Source of the DNA: Nocardioides sp. | GTDB taxonomy: Bacteria; Actinomycetota; Actinomycetes; Propionibacteriales; Nocardioidaceae | DNA length: 64,000 nt | Direction of reading: 5' to 3' | Assembly (NCBI RefSeq): GCF_030019515.1 | Contig: NZ_JASEEQ010000005.1 | Span: forward strand, 87,810 to 151,809 | Made by a program: the position numbers and the translations under genes | Notes under the pieces: generated by a model | Databases searched by the model: none | The model's input: the letters and a program-made list of their open reading frames with translations, nothing else | Told to the model about the DNA's origin: nothing | Shown: one piece after another, positions 25,023 through 34,168 of the stretch | How positions within the stretch are numbered: position 1 is the first letter of the stretch | Layout: each line of letters opens with the position of its first letter

Positions 25023-26592
25023 CCGCCTGGCCGCGGACCCGCACCTTGCGGCCGTCGTCGAGCGAGCTGCCCTGGCAGGAGTAGGCGCCACTGGTCCAGC
25101 AGTCGTAGCGGGTGCCGGCGTTCGCCATCGTGACCTCGACGTACCTCACTCCGGACGAGCCGAACGCGACCTTGCGGGTGGCGGCACCGCTGGAGCTCAG
25201 CGGCACCACGCTCACCTGCGGGGACCCGGACCGCCGGTAGACGGTGATCACCGCGGCGGGGTCGGTGGCGGCGTCGGGCAGGTCGAGCGTGACCTTCAGC
25301 TTCCAGGCCGACGACCGCAGGCCGACGCCGGGCACGAAGCGGGCCGTCACGCTGCTGAGGTGCCGGAGCGTGGCGCCGACCCAGCTGCTGTCCCGGCGCG
25401 ACGTGCTGAGCTTCAAGGTGCCGCCCGGCCCGGTGCTCGGGTAGGAGGCACCCTCGTCGTACCACAGTGCGGGCGCCCGGTTGGCGGTCGCGAAGAGCGC
25501 GAACGTCGAGGGCAGGGAGGAGCCGCGGGCGCCGAGCACGTGGCTGAGCGCCTGGACGGAGTAGTCGTCCGGCCCACCGGCCGCCCCGTCGGCCCGGTTC
25601 CACACGTCGCGCACCAGCGTCGGCAGGCCTCCGGCGGCCTCGGGGGACAGCTCGGTGAGGAACCGGAAGAAGATCCAGGTGCCGTACTGCGCGCCGGCCT
25701 CGTTGAACGTGTCCAGCGGCTGGCCGGGCTTCTTCAGCGGGCTCTCGGCCAGGTACTGCAGGTTGTCGTCGACGTCGTCGTAGAGCTCGTCCTCCGCCCA
25801 GGTGGCGGTGGCCTCCATCAGCCAGGCGTCCTCGAAGGCGTCGTAGGCGAACTGGACGGCGTGGAAGTACTCGTGCGCCGCGGTGACCTGGAGGTTCTCC
25901 AGCGGCGTGTTGGTCGGGAACTGGTCCTGGTCGTAGTCGTTGTCGAGCACGCAGTAGGCCCAGGCGTCCCACGGGCCGCTCCCGGACGGGTCCGGCGCGT
26001 CGCTGGTGCAGTAGCCGTAGAGGCTGTCGGTGCCGACGTCCGCGAGGTAGATGTCGGTCTTCGTGCTGCCGCCCTCCCCGGCGTCGGTCTTCGGCGCCCG
26101 GTAGCCGGCACCGACATAGGTGTCGCGAACGCCGTCGACGACCTCCATCACCGTCTGCACGTAGTCGGGCACGCCGTCGCCGTCCAGGTCGCCGGTCGCT
26201 ACGGCGTCGGCGCCGAGGGTCGCCCAGTGGTAGCAGTTGTCGGCCGTGCACGCGGACTCCCAGGCCTGGCCGGGTGTCTCGTCGTCGGGCCGGGCGAGCA
26301 GCCGGTCCGCCGCGGCCCGGTCGGCGCCGGACAGCTCGCCGCGCAGCTGCCAGAGGCGGAGCAGCGTCATGGTCGCGTCGGTCGCCGGGGCGGCGTCGCC
26401 GCCCAGCACCGCTTGTGCGTCGGCGAGCGCGGCGCGGGCCTCGGTCCGGGAGGCGGCCGTCTTGGCGGCCGTCCCGGACGGGTCGCCGGGCGCAGCGCTG
26501 GCTCCGGAGAGGCCGGCGGTCAGTCCGCCGGTGAGCAGGACGGCCAGGCAGGCGGGGACGGCGAGGCGGACGTGGAGCCGACGAGAGGTCAC
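25015..26592 (-). CDS. secreted putative metalloprotease of the MXAN_6640 type, copy 1 (525 aa)
   Basis: A signal peptide (about 1-33, ending GASA-AP) is followed by a domain with HEYFH (H240, E241, H244) and a downstream acidic ligand candidate E260 in WLMEATATWAED. This is a gluzincin-like HExxH...E pattern. A calcium-loop-like DLDGDGVPD is near residue 135. Several paired cysteines (NCYHW, YGYC, WAYC, YDCW, YSC) suit an extracellular protein. The C-terminal 150 residues look like beta-rich repeats. Peptidase activity and target are inferred from the motif only. A -10-like TAGTTT lies nine bases upstream of the GTG start. Confidence 0.72.
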   Translation of the reverse strand: MTSRRLHVRLAVPACLAVLLTGGLTAGLSGASAAPGDPSGTAAKTAASRTEARAALADAQAVLGGDAAPATDATMTLLRLWQLRGELSGADRAAADRLLARPDDETPGQAWESACTADNCYHWATLGADAVATGDLDGDGVPDYVQTVMEVVDGVRDTYVGAGYRAPKTDAGEGGSTKTDIYLADVGTDSLYGYCTSDAPDPSGSGPWDAWAYCVLDNDYDQDQFPTNTPLENLQVTAAHEYFHAVQFAYDAFEDAWLMEATATWAEDELYDDVDDNLQYLAESPLKKPGQPLDTFNEAGAQYGTWIFFRFLTELSPEAAGGLPTLVRDVWNRADGAAGGPDDYSVQALSHVLGARGSSLPSTFALFATANRAPALWYDEGASYPSTGPGGTLKLSTSRRDSSWVGATLRHLSSVTARFVPGVGLRSSAWKLKVTLDLPDAATDPAAVITVYRRSGSPQVSVVPLSSSGAATRKVAFGSSGVRYVEVTMANAGTRYDCWTSGAYSCQGSSLDDGRKVRVRGQAVK

Positions 26593-26639
26593 CCGAACAG
26601 CAAACTACGCGTGCCGGCGGGACGCATGACCCGATCGGA

Positions 26640-28112
26640 CTATCGCAGGGCGACCGCCCGGAGCCGCATCGGCAGGTCGTCGTCCTCCGAGCGGCCCCGG
26701 CAGGAGTAGCCGGTGTCACTCGGTCGCCAGCACCGGTAGGCCACGCCCGCGTTCGCGAGCGTCACCTCGACGTACCTCACGTCCCTGCCGAAGGCCACCG
26801 ACCGGGTGGTGTTCCCGCGGGCCGAGAGGCGCAGCGGCACGGTCTCCGGGCGGCCCTCGGTGCGGTACACGGTCGCGACCGCGCCGGAGCCGCGTCGGGT
26901 GCGCGGCAGGTCCAGTCGCAGCCGCAGCTGGCGGGCGGCCATCCCCGCGGCCCGGGTGAGCCGGTAGGTCGCGCTCGCCAGGTGGTCGACCCGCTGGGTC
27001 GTCCACCCGGTGCCGCGGTGGCTGCCGGAGAGCGCGATCGTGCGGGCCGGCGGTGCGGTCGGGTAGTCGTTGGCCCGGCCCTCGTCGTACGACGTGCCGG
27101 GCCGGCGGTTCGCGTCGGCGAACGCCACCCAGCTGGCGCGCAGGCTGGTGCCGCGGTCCGCGAGGACGTGGGCGACCGCCTGGATCGAGTAGTCGTCGGG
27201 GCCGCCCTCGGCGCCGTCGGCCCGCACCCAGAGGTCGCGCACGAGGGTGGGCAGGCCGCCCTTGCGGCCGGCGAGGCTCTCGGTGAGGTAGCGGAAGAAG
27301 ATCCAGTCGCCGTACTGCCGCAGGCCGTAGGACTCGAAGTGGTCCATCGACCTCGCCGGCTGGGTGAGCGGGCTCCGGCGGAGGTACTGCAGGTTGTCGT
27401 CGACGTCGTCGTAGACCTCGTCCTCGGCCCAGGTGGCGGTGGCCTCCATGAACCAGCCGTCCTCGAAGTAGTCGTAGGCGAACTGCACGGCGTGGAAGAG
27501 CTCGTGGGCCGCGGTCACCTGCAGGTTCTGCAGCGGGGTGTGGGTCGGGAACTCGTGGTAGTCGTTGTCGAAGGCGCAGTAGGCCCAGGTGTCGTAGGGG
27601 CCGTTCACCGGCGGCTGGCCGTCGCTGTCGCAGTAGCCGTAGAGGCCCTGCGCACCCAGGTCCTGCAGGTAGATGTCCAGCAGCCCGCTGCCGCCGCGGA
27701 CCCCGTCGTCCTCGGGGGCGCGGTAGCCGGCCGCGGCGTACGTCGAGAGCACGTGCTCGGCGGTGGTCGCGACCTCGTCCACGTAGGCGGCCGTCGCCTT
27801 GTCCGCGCCGCTGGCCGACCAGTGCACGCACACGGTGGTGAAGCAGGTGGTGCGTCCCGTCGTCGGCCGCGCCAGCAGCCGGTCGGCGCTGGCCAGGTCG
27901 TCCGCGGACAGGTCGTCGCGGTGGCGGCGCAGCTCGCGCAGCGTCAGCGTGGCGTCGCGGTGGCTCTCGCCGGCGAGCACCGCCCGGGCCTGGGACAGGG
28001 CCCGCGCCGCGGCCGGCGCGCTGTCCGGATCGGCCTGCGCGGGCACGACGCCCAGCAGCGAGGCAGCGACCGCGGACGTCGCGGCCAGGACGAGGACACG
28101 ACGCAGACGCAC
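26640..28112 (-). CDS. secreted putative metalloprotease, tandem copy 2 (490 aa)
   Basis: A paralogue of the preceding gene product. It shares AAHELFHAVQFAYD (HExxH), the downstream MEATATWAED, YDDVDDNLQYL, and the same terminal cysteine pattern, but lacks the DLDGDG loop. A signal peptide of about 27 residues ends VPAQA. I prefer GTG 28112 (MRLRRVLVL...) over TTG 28124, four codons upstream, because of the signal-peptide shape and the GGCGG just before it. The two genes lie 47 bp apart in the same direction and probably arose by tandem duplication followed by clear divergence. Confidence 0.7.
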   Translation of the reverse strand: MRLRRVLVLAATSAVAASLLGVVPAQADPDSAPAAARALSQARAVLAGESHRDATLTLRELRRHRDDLSADDLASADRLLARPTTGRTTCFTTVCVHWSASGADKATAAYVDEVATTAEHVLSTYAAAGYRAPEDDGVRGGSGLLDIYLQDLGAQGLYGYCDSDGQPPVNGPYDTWAYCAFDNDYHEFPTHTPLQNLQVTAAHELFHAVQFAYDYFEDGWFMEATATWAEDEVYDDVDDNLQYLRRSPLTQPARSMDHFESYGLRQYGDWIFFRYLTESLAGRKGGLPTLVRDLWVRADGAEGGPDDYSIQAVAHVLADRGTSLRASWVAFADANRRPGTSYDEGRANDYPTAPPARTIALSGSHRGTGWTTQRVDHLASATYRLTRAAGMAARQLRLRLDLPRTRRGSGAVATVYRTEGRPETVPLRLSARGNTTRSVAFGRDVRYVEVTLANAGVAYRCWRPSDTGYSCRGRSEDDDLPMRLRAVALR

Positions 28113-28163
28113 CCGCCTACTCAACCACGACCGCGCGTGGATCCGGCGATCGTCCCCGGCGCG

Positions 28164-29417
28164 CTACAGCAGGTTGCGGCCGTCGTACCCGCCCCGCGGG
28201 GCGCCGGCGCCGAAGAACCCGGCGACGGTGGGCGCGACGTCGATGGTGCGGGCGACCCGCGACGACGTGGCCCGGCGGGGGACGTCGGCGTGGCCGCCGC
28301 CGATGAAGAACGGGATCGACCGGGTGGCCGGGTGCCCGTGGTTGCCGGGGATCGGGTTCGCCATCGGGTCCGGGTCGCTGAACCGCCACCCGGCCCGGCA
28401 GAACACGACGACGTCGCCGGCCTCCGGGCCCAGGCGCAGCCAGGGGGCCGTGCGCGGGTAGGCGGCGAGCACGCCCTCCTGGGCGCGCGCGACGGTCCGC
28501 ATCCGCTCGATCGCCTCGGCCCGCTGCGCGGCGGGTCCGGTCCAGTAGAGGAGGTCGGCGCCGCCGTTGTCGGCGATCCGGACCCGCCCGGCCAGCAGCG
28601 GGTCCGCGGCGAGCGGCCCGGTCAGGCCGATCAGCCGGTCCGGGGTCGACCAGTCCATCGAGTGGTCGGCCAGCACGATCACCATCGAGTGCTCCCAGAG
28701 GCCCTGGGCCGTCAGCGCGTCGAGGAACCGCTGCACCTGGAGGTCGGTGTCCGCCAGCGCGAGCCGGCGGGCCACGCGCAGCGTGGTGCCGGTGAGGTCG
28801 GCGTGCCCGAACCGGTCGATGTCGCCGAGGTTGACGAACATCAGGTTCGGGTCGAGCTCCTCGAGCATCGTGATCGCGGCGTCGATGGTGACCGCGTCGG
28901 GGGCGTGCTCGGAGACCGGCAGCGTCGGGCTGGGCTCCCAGCGGTGCGTGGCCCGGTCGCCGAACACGCCGTACAGGTAGGTCTTCGAGAGCACGGTGCC
29001 GGTCGTGAGGCCGCGCCGGTTGAGCCGGCCCAGCAGGGTGCCGCAGCGGATGTCGGAGGGCCGGTCCAGGTCGCGCACCTCGCCGAGGTCGCGGTCGTAG
29101 ACGGAGTTCGCGGGCACCCCGGTCCGGTCGGGGCGCAGCCCGGTCATCATCATCACGTGGTTGGGGATGGTCTCCATGACCGGCATCGAGGACGCCTGGG
29201 GGAACCGGAGCCCACCGTCGCGCAGCGCCGCCAGGTTCGGGGTCAGCCCGCTGTCGATCTCGTCGGGCCGGCAGCCGTCGACGACCAGCACGTAGGCGCG
29301 TCTGCGGCTCCGCCCGCCGGCAGCGAGCGCCGGGGCGCCGGCGACCGTGGAGAAGACCAGCCCGGCGGCGCCCGCCTTCAGGAAGGTACGGCGACCCGCC
29401 GCGACCGGCCCGCTCAC
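28164..29417 (-). CDS. Tat-exported alkaline-phosphatase-superfamily phosphodiesterase (417 aa)
   Basis: A twin-arginine signal (RRTFLKAGAAG near the start) precedes a nucleotide-pyrophosphatase/phosphodiesterase-like domain. The first metal site is VLVVDGCRPDEI, the nucleophile region is METIPNHVMMMTG (T of TIPNH), then come LGDIDRFGHA and VLADHSMDW. Likely hydrolyses phosphodiesters or phosphomonoesters outside the membrane; substrate unknown. The GTG start overlaps the stop of the PhoD gene by four bases (GTGA), so the two phosphatases are co-expressed, possibly for phosphate acquisition. Confidence 0.83.
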   Translation of the reverse strand: MSGPVAAGRRTFLKAGAAGLVFSTVAGAPALAAGGRSRRRAYVLVVDGCRPDEIDSGLTPNLAALRDGGLRFPQASSMPVMETIPNHVMMMTGLRPDRTGVPANSVYDRDLGEVRDLDRPSDIRCGTLLGRLNRRGLTTGTVLSKTYLYGVFGDRATHRWEPSPTLPVSEHAPDAVTIDAAITMLEELDPNLMFVNLGDIDRFGHADLTGTTLRVARRLALADTDLQVQRFLDALTAQGLWEHSMVIVLADHSMDWSTPDRLIGLTGPLAADPLLAGRVRIADNGGADLLYWTGPAAQRAEAIERMRTVARAQEGVLAAYPRTAPWLRLGPEAGDVVVFCRAGWRFSDPDPMANPIPGNHGHPATRSIPFFIGGGHADVPRRATSSRVARTIDVAPTVAGFFGAGAPRGGYDGRNLL

Positions 29418-31117
29418 ACCGGCTCCTGGACCTGCTCGACGCGGCCGGTGCCCGTCCGGGTCGCGTAGGAGACCGACCAGGTGATCGGGGTGTCCCGGTC
29501 CGCGCGGTCGCCGATGACGTACCAGTCCATCTGTGCGCGCAGCGGCGTCACGTCGAGGACCGAGAAGCCGTGGTCGTCGAAGTTGAGGTACTTGATGTGC
29601 CGGTTGTTCGCCTTGATGGTCTCCTCCACCGCGGTGCTCGTGGTGTGCGGCGGCGTCCCGGTGATGTCCTTGAGGTTGTTGGAGGTGACCGACGAGCACA
29701 CGAACTCCACGCCGGCCGAGTCGCCGACCGGATACGTCGAGGCGTCGTACGGCAGCTCGCACGCCCAGCCGGAGTGGATGTCGCCGGTGACGAACAGCGC
29801 GTCGCTGACCTGGTGGTCGCGGAGGTGCGCGAAGACCTCGCGCCGGTCGTCGGTGTAGCCGTCCCACTGGTCGACGTTGTACGGGAGGCCGTCGCGGGGG
29901 AGCAGGCCGGTCACGTCGTTGACCGGGTCGACCAGGTCTTGGGGGAGCGCCCCGAAGTCGACGGGGGCGATCATCACCGGGTTGCCGATGATCTTCCACT
30001 GGGCGCGACCGCGCGAGAGCGAGCCCTTGAGCCAGTCCAGCTGCTGGCGTCCGGTGATCGTCCGGTCGGGGTCGCTGACCCCGGCCTCGGGCGCGGGCAC
30101 GGGTGAGGGCAGCGGACTCGCGACCTGCTGGTCGCGGTAGCTGCGCAGGTCGAGCATGCTGATCTCGGCCAGCCGGCCGAACCGCAGCCGGCGGAAGAGC
30201 CGGTCGCCGTCGCGCAGTCGCGCGGTGCCGTCCAGGCGCACCGGCATCCACTCGTCGTAGGCCCGGTGCGCCCGCGCGCGACGCAGGTGGAAGTCGCCCT
30301 CGCCGCGATCGGGGTCGTGGTTCTCGCCGCCGTCGCGGTACGCGTCGTTGGCGACCTCGTGGTCGTCCCAGGTGACGATCCACGGGTACTTCGCGTGCAG
30401 CGCCTGCAGGTCCGGGTCCTCCTTGTACTGCGCGTGCCGCTGGCGGTAGTCGGCCAGCGTGACCATCTCGTGGGCCGGCTGGTGCGGCCGGATGTCCCGG
30501 TCGTCGATCCCGTAGCCGTACTGGCCGGGGCCGTACTCGTAGAGGTAGTCGCCGAGGTGGAGCACGGCGTGCAGGTCGTCGCGCTCGGCCAGGCCCCGGT
30601 ACGCGGAGAACCAGCCGGCCTGCAGGTTCGCGCAGGAGACGACACCGAAGCGCAGGTGGTCGGGGCTGGCGTCGGTCGCGGGAGCGGTGCGGGCCCGGCC
30701 GACGGGGCTCAGGACGCCGTCGTACCGGAAGCGGTAGTGGTACCACGTCGCCGGCGCCAGGCCGGTCACGTCGACCTTGACGGTGTGGTCGCGGCTCGGC
30801 CCGGTCTGGAACGTCCCGCGCCGGACCACCCGACGGAAGCCGGGGTCCGTCGCCAGCTCCCAGCGGACCTCGACCCGCGGCCCCCGGCCCGACCCCGGGA
30901 GGCTGGCGGCCGTCGGCGTCACCCGGGTCCAGACGAGCACGGCGTCGGGGAGCGGGTCGCCGGAGGCCACGCCATGCCGGAAGACCCCGCGGCCGGCGCG
31001 CTCGGAGGCGGTGGGCCCGGCGGCCGTCGCGGGCCCGTCGAGGTGGGCGGCGACGGCGAGGGTCGCGGCGCCGGCGGTGCCGGTGGCGAGCAGGGTACGG
31101 CGATCGAGCGTGGTCAC
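29414..31117 (-). CDS. phoD: PhoD-family alkaline phosphatase D (567 aa)
   Basis: A Tat signal (DRRTLLATGTAGAATLA) is followed by the PhoD N-terminal domain (FRHGVASGDPLPDAVLVWTRV) and the metallophosphatase core: LHLGDYLYEYG, TWDDHEVANDAY and VTGDIHSGWACEL. PhoD enzymes use Ca and Fe to hydrolyse phosphomono- and diesters and are normally induced by phosphate starvation. I chose GTG 31117, with GGAGG just upstream, rather than a longer frame. I found no clear PhoP box in the 93-bp upstream gap. Confidence 0.88.
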   Translation of the reverse strand: MTTLDRRTLLATGTAGAATLAVAAHLDGPATAAGPTASERAGRGVFRHGVASGDPLPDAVLVWTRVTPTAASLPGSGRGPRVEVRWELATDPGFRRVVRRGTFQTGPSRDHTVKVDVTGLAPATWYHYRFRYDGVLSPVGRARTAPATDASPDHLRFGVVSCANLQAGWFSAYRGLAERDDLHAVLHLGDYLYEYGPGQYGYGIDDRDIRPHQPAHEMVTLADYRQRHAQYKEDPDLQALHAKYPWIVTWDDHEVANDAYRDGGENHDPDRGEGDFHLRRARAHRAYDEWMPVRLDGTARLRDGDRLFRRLRFGRLAEISMLDLRSYRDQQVASPLPSPVPAPEAGVSDPDRTITGRQQLDWLKGSLSRGRAQWKIIGNPVMIAPVDFGALPQDLVDPVNDVTGLLPRDGLPYNVDQWDGYTDDRREVFAHLRDHQVSDALFVTGDIHSGWACELPYDASTYPVGDSAGVEFVCSSVTSNNLKDITGTPPHTTSTAVEETIKANNRHIKYLNFDDHGFSVLDVTPLRAQMDWYVIGDRADRDTPITWSVSYATRTGTGRVEQVQEPV

Positions 31118-31210
31118 GCCTCCAAGAACGACCGACCGGGCGCCGAGGCACGCCCCGGCCGCGATGAGCACCGACTGTTCATCCGGCCGTCACCTCGCGG
31201 GCCGCCGGCA

Positions 31211-32140
31211 TCACTGCTCGGAGTCGACCAGCCGCTTCGCGACCTGGGGCGCCACCGGGTCGGCGCCGGAGCCCGCATCAGGACCAGCCTCGGGACGGGT
31301 GGTCTGGACCGGTGCGGTGGTGAGCACCAGGTCGCGCTCGCGCCGCCGCGCCCGGTGCAGCAGCTGGCTCAGCGCCTGTCGGAGCTGGATCCGGCCGATC
31401 GCCTCGGCCGCGGCCCAGCCGGCGACGATGACCATCCAGCCGACGATCGCGTCGATCACCCAGTGGTTGCCGGTGCCGATGATGACGATCGCGGTGCCCA
31501 GGGCGTAGAGCCAGCCGAGCCCGCGCACCCACCTGCGGGTGGCGTATATCTGCAGGGCGAGCGCGACCCACAGCGACCAGCCGGCGTGCAGCGAGGGGAA
31601 CGCCGCCAGCTCGTTGGTCAGCCCGCCCAGGCCCCGGGGTGCGGAGGCGTCGGCGCCCCACCAGCCGTCGGCCGCGTGCAGGCTGAGGACGTCGACGTAC
31701 CCGCCGATGAAGCGGGGCGGCGCGGTGGGCAGCGAGATGTAGGTCATCAGGCCGATCAGGGTGCCGATCACCAGCGCCCGGCGGGCCGGGCCGTAGCGGT
31801 CGGCGCCCAGGCGCCACAACCAGATCAGCACGCCGGCGGTGACGATGTAGTGGAGGGTGGCGTACCAGTAGCTGCCGGCCAGGCCGAGCACCCGGTGGTC
31901 GCTGAACAGCTGGTTGAGGGGGACCTCCCACTGGATGCCGATCAGGCCCTCGACGTGCAGGAGCTCGTCGGCGCGGTGCAGCGCCGGCCCCATGTCGGTG
32001 TCGGCGAGCAGCCGGGCCAGGCTGTAGACCACCCAGAGGGCGAGGATCAGGAGCAGCTCGAGGATGCCGCGCACCCAGCGAGGCATCGGGCGGCTGTGGG
32101 CGAGCGCGGGTGCTATCGACACAGCACCAGCGTTGTTCAT
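31211..32140 (-). CDS. PAP2/Aur1-like membrane phosphatase or inositol-phosphotransferase (309 aa)
   Basis: Five or six membrane segments with the PAP2-superfamily motifs in the Aur1/Ipt1-like form: PTAPPRF, AFPSLHAGWSLWVAL and GTGNHWVIDAIVG. The conserved H residues in SLHAG and GNHWVID would form the active site facing the outside. These proteins transfer or hydrolyse lipid-linked phosphates, for example in phosphatidylinositol-derived lipids. ATG 32140 has GGGAGG upstream. The C-terminal 70 residues are hydrophilic. It is an independent gene between the phosphatase pair and lexA. Confidence 0.8.
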   Translation of the reverse strand: MNNAGAVSIAPALAHSRPMPRWVRGILELLLILALWVVYSLARLLADTDMGPALHRADELLHVEGLIGIQWEVPLNQLFSDHRVLGLAGSYWYATLHYIVTAGVLIWLWRLGADRYGPARRALVIGTLIGLMTYISLPTAPPRFIGGYVDVLSLHAADGWWGADASAPRGLGGLTNELAAFPSLHAGWSLWVALALQIYATRRWVRGLGWLYALGTAIVIIGTGNHWVIDAIVGWMVIVAGWAAAEAIGRIQLRQALSQLLHRARRRERDLVLTTAPVQTTRPEAGPDAGSGADPVAPQVAKRLVDSEQ

Positions 32141-32220
32141 ACAACCTCCCTGAGGCATCCGGGCTCCACCCGGAATCAACACCAGGGTCTGCTCAGGTAA
32201 TTCCCCGACCTGCGGTCGTG

Positions 32221-32961
32221 TCAGACCCGGCGCAGCACCGCTGTCACCTTACCCAGGATGGTGGCATGGGTACCGTCGATCGGATCGTAGGCCGGGTTGT
32301 GGGGCAGGAGCCACACATTTCCGTCCTTGCGCTGGAAGGTCTTGACCGTCGCCTCGCCGTCGATCAGGGCGGCCACCATCTCGCCGTTCTCGGCGGTGGG
32401 CTGCTGGCGGATCGCGACGTAGTCGCCGTCGCAGATCGCGGCCTCGATCATCGAGTCGCCGCGGACCTCCAGCAGGAACAGCTGGCCGTCGCCGACGAGC
32501 TGGCGGGGGAGCGGGAAGACGTCCTCGACCCGCTCCTCGGCGAGGATCGGCCCGCCGGCGGCGATCCGGCCGACCACGGGCACGTACTGCGCCGCCGGCA
32601 GGGCGTCGCCGACCCCGGTCTCGTCGAAGGAGGACTCCTCGGCCGAGGACATCGACCGGCGCGCGGCCATCACCTCGGGGAGGAAGACCTCCAGGGCGCG
32701 CGGGCGGTGCGGGTCGCGCTTGAGGAAGCCCTTCTCCTCGAGCGTCTTGAGCTGGTGGGCCACGCTCGAGGAGCTGGTCAGCCCGACGGCCTCGCCGATC
32801 TCGCGCATCGACGGCGGGTAGCCACGCTTCTCGATGGAGTCCTTGATGTGTGCGAGCACGCGCTGCTGGCGCGGCGTGAGTCCCGTGGCGTCGGGCGGCC
32901 CGTCGGGCAGCTCGCTCACGCGGCGGGACGGGGTCTTCTTGCCGGGCTGGGACGTGGCCAT
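32221..32961 (-). CDS. lexA: SOS-response repressor LexA
   Basis: Represses DNA-damage genes and self-cleaves with RecA filament help. A winged HTH (about 28-90, [14 protein letters not shown]) is followed by the S24 peptidase domain. The self-cleavage bond is A135-G136 in GRIAAGGPI and the catalytic pair is S170 (RGDSM) and K207 (EATVKTF). ATG 32961 is supported by the promoter: TACCGT (minus strand) lies six bases before it, so the mRNA is leaderless. A 16-bp SOS box covers the -35 region, as expected for autoregulation. Confidence 0.97.
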   Translation of the reverse strand: MATSQPGKKTPSRRVSELPDGPPDATGLTPRQQRVLAHIKDSIEKRGYPPSMREIGEAVGLTSSSSVAHQLKTLEEKGFLKRDPHRPRALEVFLPEVMAARRSMSSAEESSFDETGVGDALPAAQYVPVVGRIAAGGPILAEERVEDVFPLPRQLVGDGQLFLLEVRGDSMIEAAICDGDYVAIRQQPTAENGEMVAALIDGEATVKTFQRKDGNVWLLPHNPAYDPIDGTHATILGKVTAVLRRV

Positions 32962-32967
32962 GGGAGC

Positions 32968-33027
32968 ACGGTAGCCATCTTGGGCGCCGGCTTCAAACAC
33001 CTGTTCGAACGGCGTGTCGGACAGACT
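32968..33027. promoter_or_regulatory. lexA promoter with SOS box, shared with the divergent SDR gene
   Basis: On the minus strand, TTTGAA (32992-32997), an 18-bp spacer and TACCGT (32968-32973) form the lexA promoter. The SOS box TCAAACACCTGTTCGA at 32993-33008 matches TCGAAC(A/G)N3GTTCGA in 15 of 16 positions and covers the -35. On the plus strand CAGACT (33022-33027) lies six bases before the SDR ATG, so the same box sits over its -35 region. Confidence 0.85.
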
Positions 33028-33033
33028 GCGGCC

Positions 33034-33879
33034 ATGACCTCAGGAAGCAGGAGTGCAGGCGCGGGCCGGAGCGCCGTGGTGACCGGCGCGGCGCGGGGCA
33101 TCGGGCGCGGGATCGCCGAGCGGCTGGTGGCGCAGGGGTACGCCGTGGTCGTCAGCGACACCGACGAGGCCGCGGCCCGGACGTGCGCGGCGGAGATCGG
33201 GGCGGCCGAGGGGCGCGGGCTCGACGTACGCGACCCGGAAGCGCACCGCGCTGCGGCGGCCGCGGCGGGACGCCTCGGCGAGCTGACGGCCTGGTTCAAC
33301 AACGCCGGGGTCGGTGACGACGGCCTGATCGGCGACCTCTCCGACGAGGCCGTGCGTCGCCTGGTCGAGGTGAACCTGCTCGGCACGCTGTGGGGGATCC
33401 GCGCCGCGGTCGCGGCGTTCGGCCGGCGCGGCGGGGACGTCGTCAACACCGCGTCCCTGGCCGGGCTCGGGCCGGTGCCGGGCTACAGCGTGTACGCCGC
33501 CACCAAGGCGGCGATCGTGTCGGCCTCGATGTCGGTGGCCGCGGAGACGCCCCGGCGGGTGCGGGTCCACGCCCTGTGCCCCGACGGCGTGCGCACCGCG
33601 ATGCTCGACGCCCAGCGACCCGGCGGCCTGGGCGCCGCGCTCGTGCACTCCGGCGGCCGGATCCTCACGGTCGAGGAGGTCGCCGAGGCGGCGGTCGGGC
33701 TGGTCGGTGCCGGCCGCGTGGTCCGCACCGTCCCGGCCTGGAGGGGTGGGCTGATCCGCGCCACCACGCTCGCACCGTCCGTGGCCGCCCGGGCGACCGG
33801 CCTGTTCGCCGCCCAGGGCCGCCGCGCGATCGCGCGGGACCGGGGCGGGCCGTCCGGAGACGCTCCGACCGGGCGGTGA
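33034..33879 (+). CDS. short-chain dehydrogenase/reductase divergent from lexA (281 aa)
   Basis: A classical [11 protein letters not shown] at 17-24, NNAGVG, and the catalytic YAATK motif. An unusual C-terminal extension of about 40 residues is rich in A and R. No specific substrate group is recognisable. The ATG has no SD but carries CAGACT six bases upstream, and the lexA SOS box lies 25-40 bp upstream. It therefore may be damage-inducible, which is not expected for a typical SDR. It sits where actinobacterial genomes often place the LysM division suppressor directly beside lexA. Confidence 0.84.
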   Translation: MTSGSRSAGAGRSAVVTGAARGIGRGIAERLVAQGYAVVVSDTDEAAARTCAAEIGAAEGRGLDVRDPEAHRAAAAAAGRLGELTAWFNNAGVGDDGLIGDLSDEAVRRLVEVNLLGTLWGIRAAVAAFGRRGGDVVNTASLAGLGPVPGYSVYAATKAAIVSASMSVAAETPRRVRVHALCPDGVRTAMLDAQRPGGLGAALVHSGGRILTVEEVAEAAVGLVGAGRVVRTVPAWRGGLIRATTLAPSVAARATGLFAAQGRRAIARDRGGPSGDAPTGR

Positions 33880-34168
33880 CTCCGGTGCTCCTGGCGTGAG
33901 CCTTCGCGCGCCGGGAGCGAGCTCCACGACGGCGTCGTGACGGGTGTGACCCGTGGGTGTCCGGAGGTCGGCACGACCCGTCGAACAAATGTTCGTGTCG
34001 GCCTTGATCCGTTCGAACACGTGCTCTATCGTCGTACACATGTTCGATCGAACGTCTGATCGAGTGACTGGTCCAGACCGTCCCGCAGGGACTGTCGGTG
34101 GCCACCACTAGAACGGATCTCGAGAGAGCAGGACTCCCGGCAGACCGCCGCTTCCCCAGGAGGTCACG
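33880..34168 (+). promoter_or_regulatory. promoter with three SOS boxes for the LysM gene
   Basis: TTGATC (34004-34009), a 17-bp spacer and TATCGT (34027-34032) form the promoter. LexA boxes: TCGAACAAATGTTCGT at 33981-33996 (15/16 to consensus), TCGAACACGTGCTCTA at 34013-34028 (14/16, between -35 and -10) and TCGTACACATGTTCGA at 34032-34047 (15/16, over the start point). The first 100 bp of the gap hold nothing else, and a leader of about 120 bp runs to the ATG. Confidence 0.85.

Noticed and set aside
21642..25091. A 1149-codon minus-strand frame across the isomerase and helicase genes
   Set aside because: It spans two well-supported plus-strand genes and the gap between them; it is a high-GC mirror frame.
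25015..28112. Frameshifted single gene
   Set aside because: Each of the two frames has its own signal peptide, HExxH motif and C-terminus, so they are two complete paralogues.
33483..34041. Minus-strand frames opposite the SDR gene and SOS promoter
   Set aside because: They cross the SOS-box promoter region and mirror the SDR gene; no start signal or domain.
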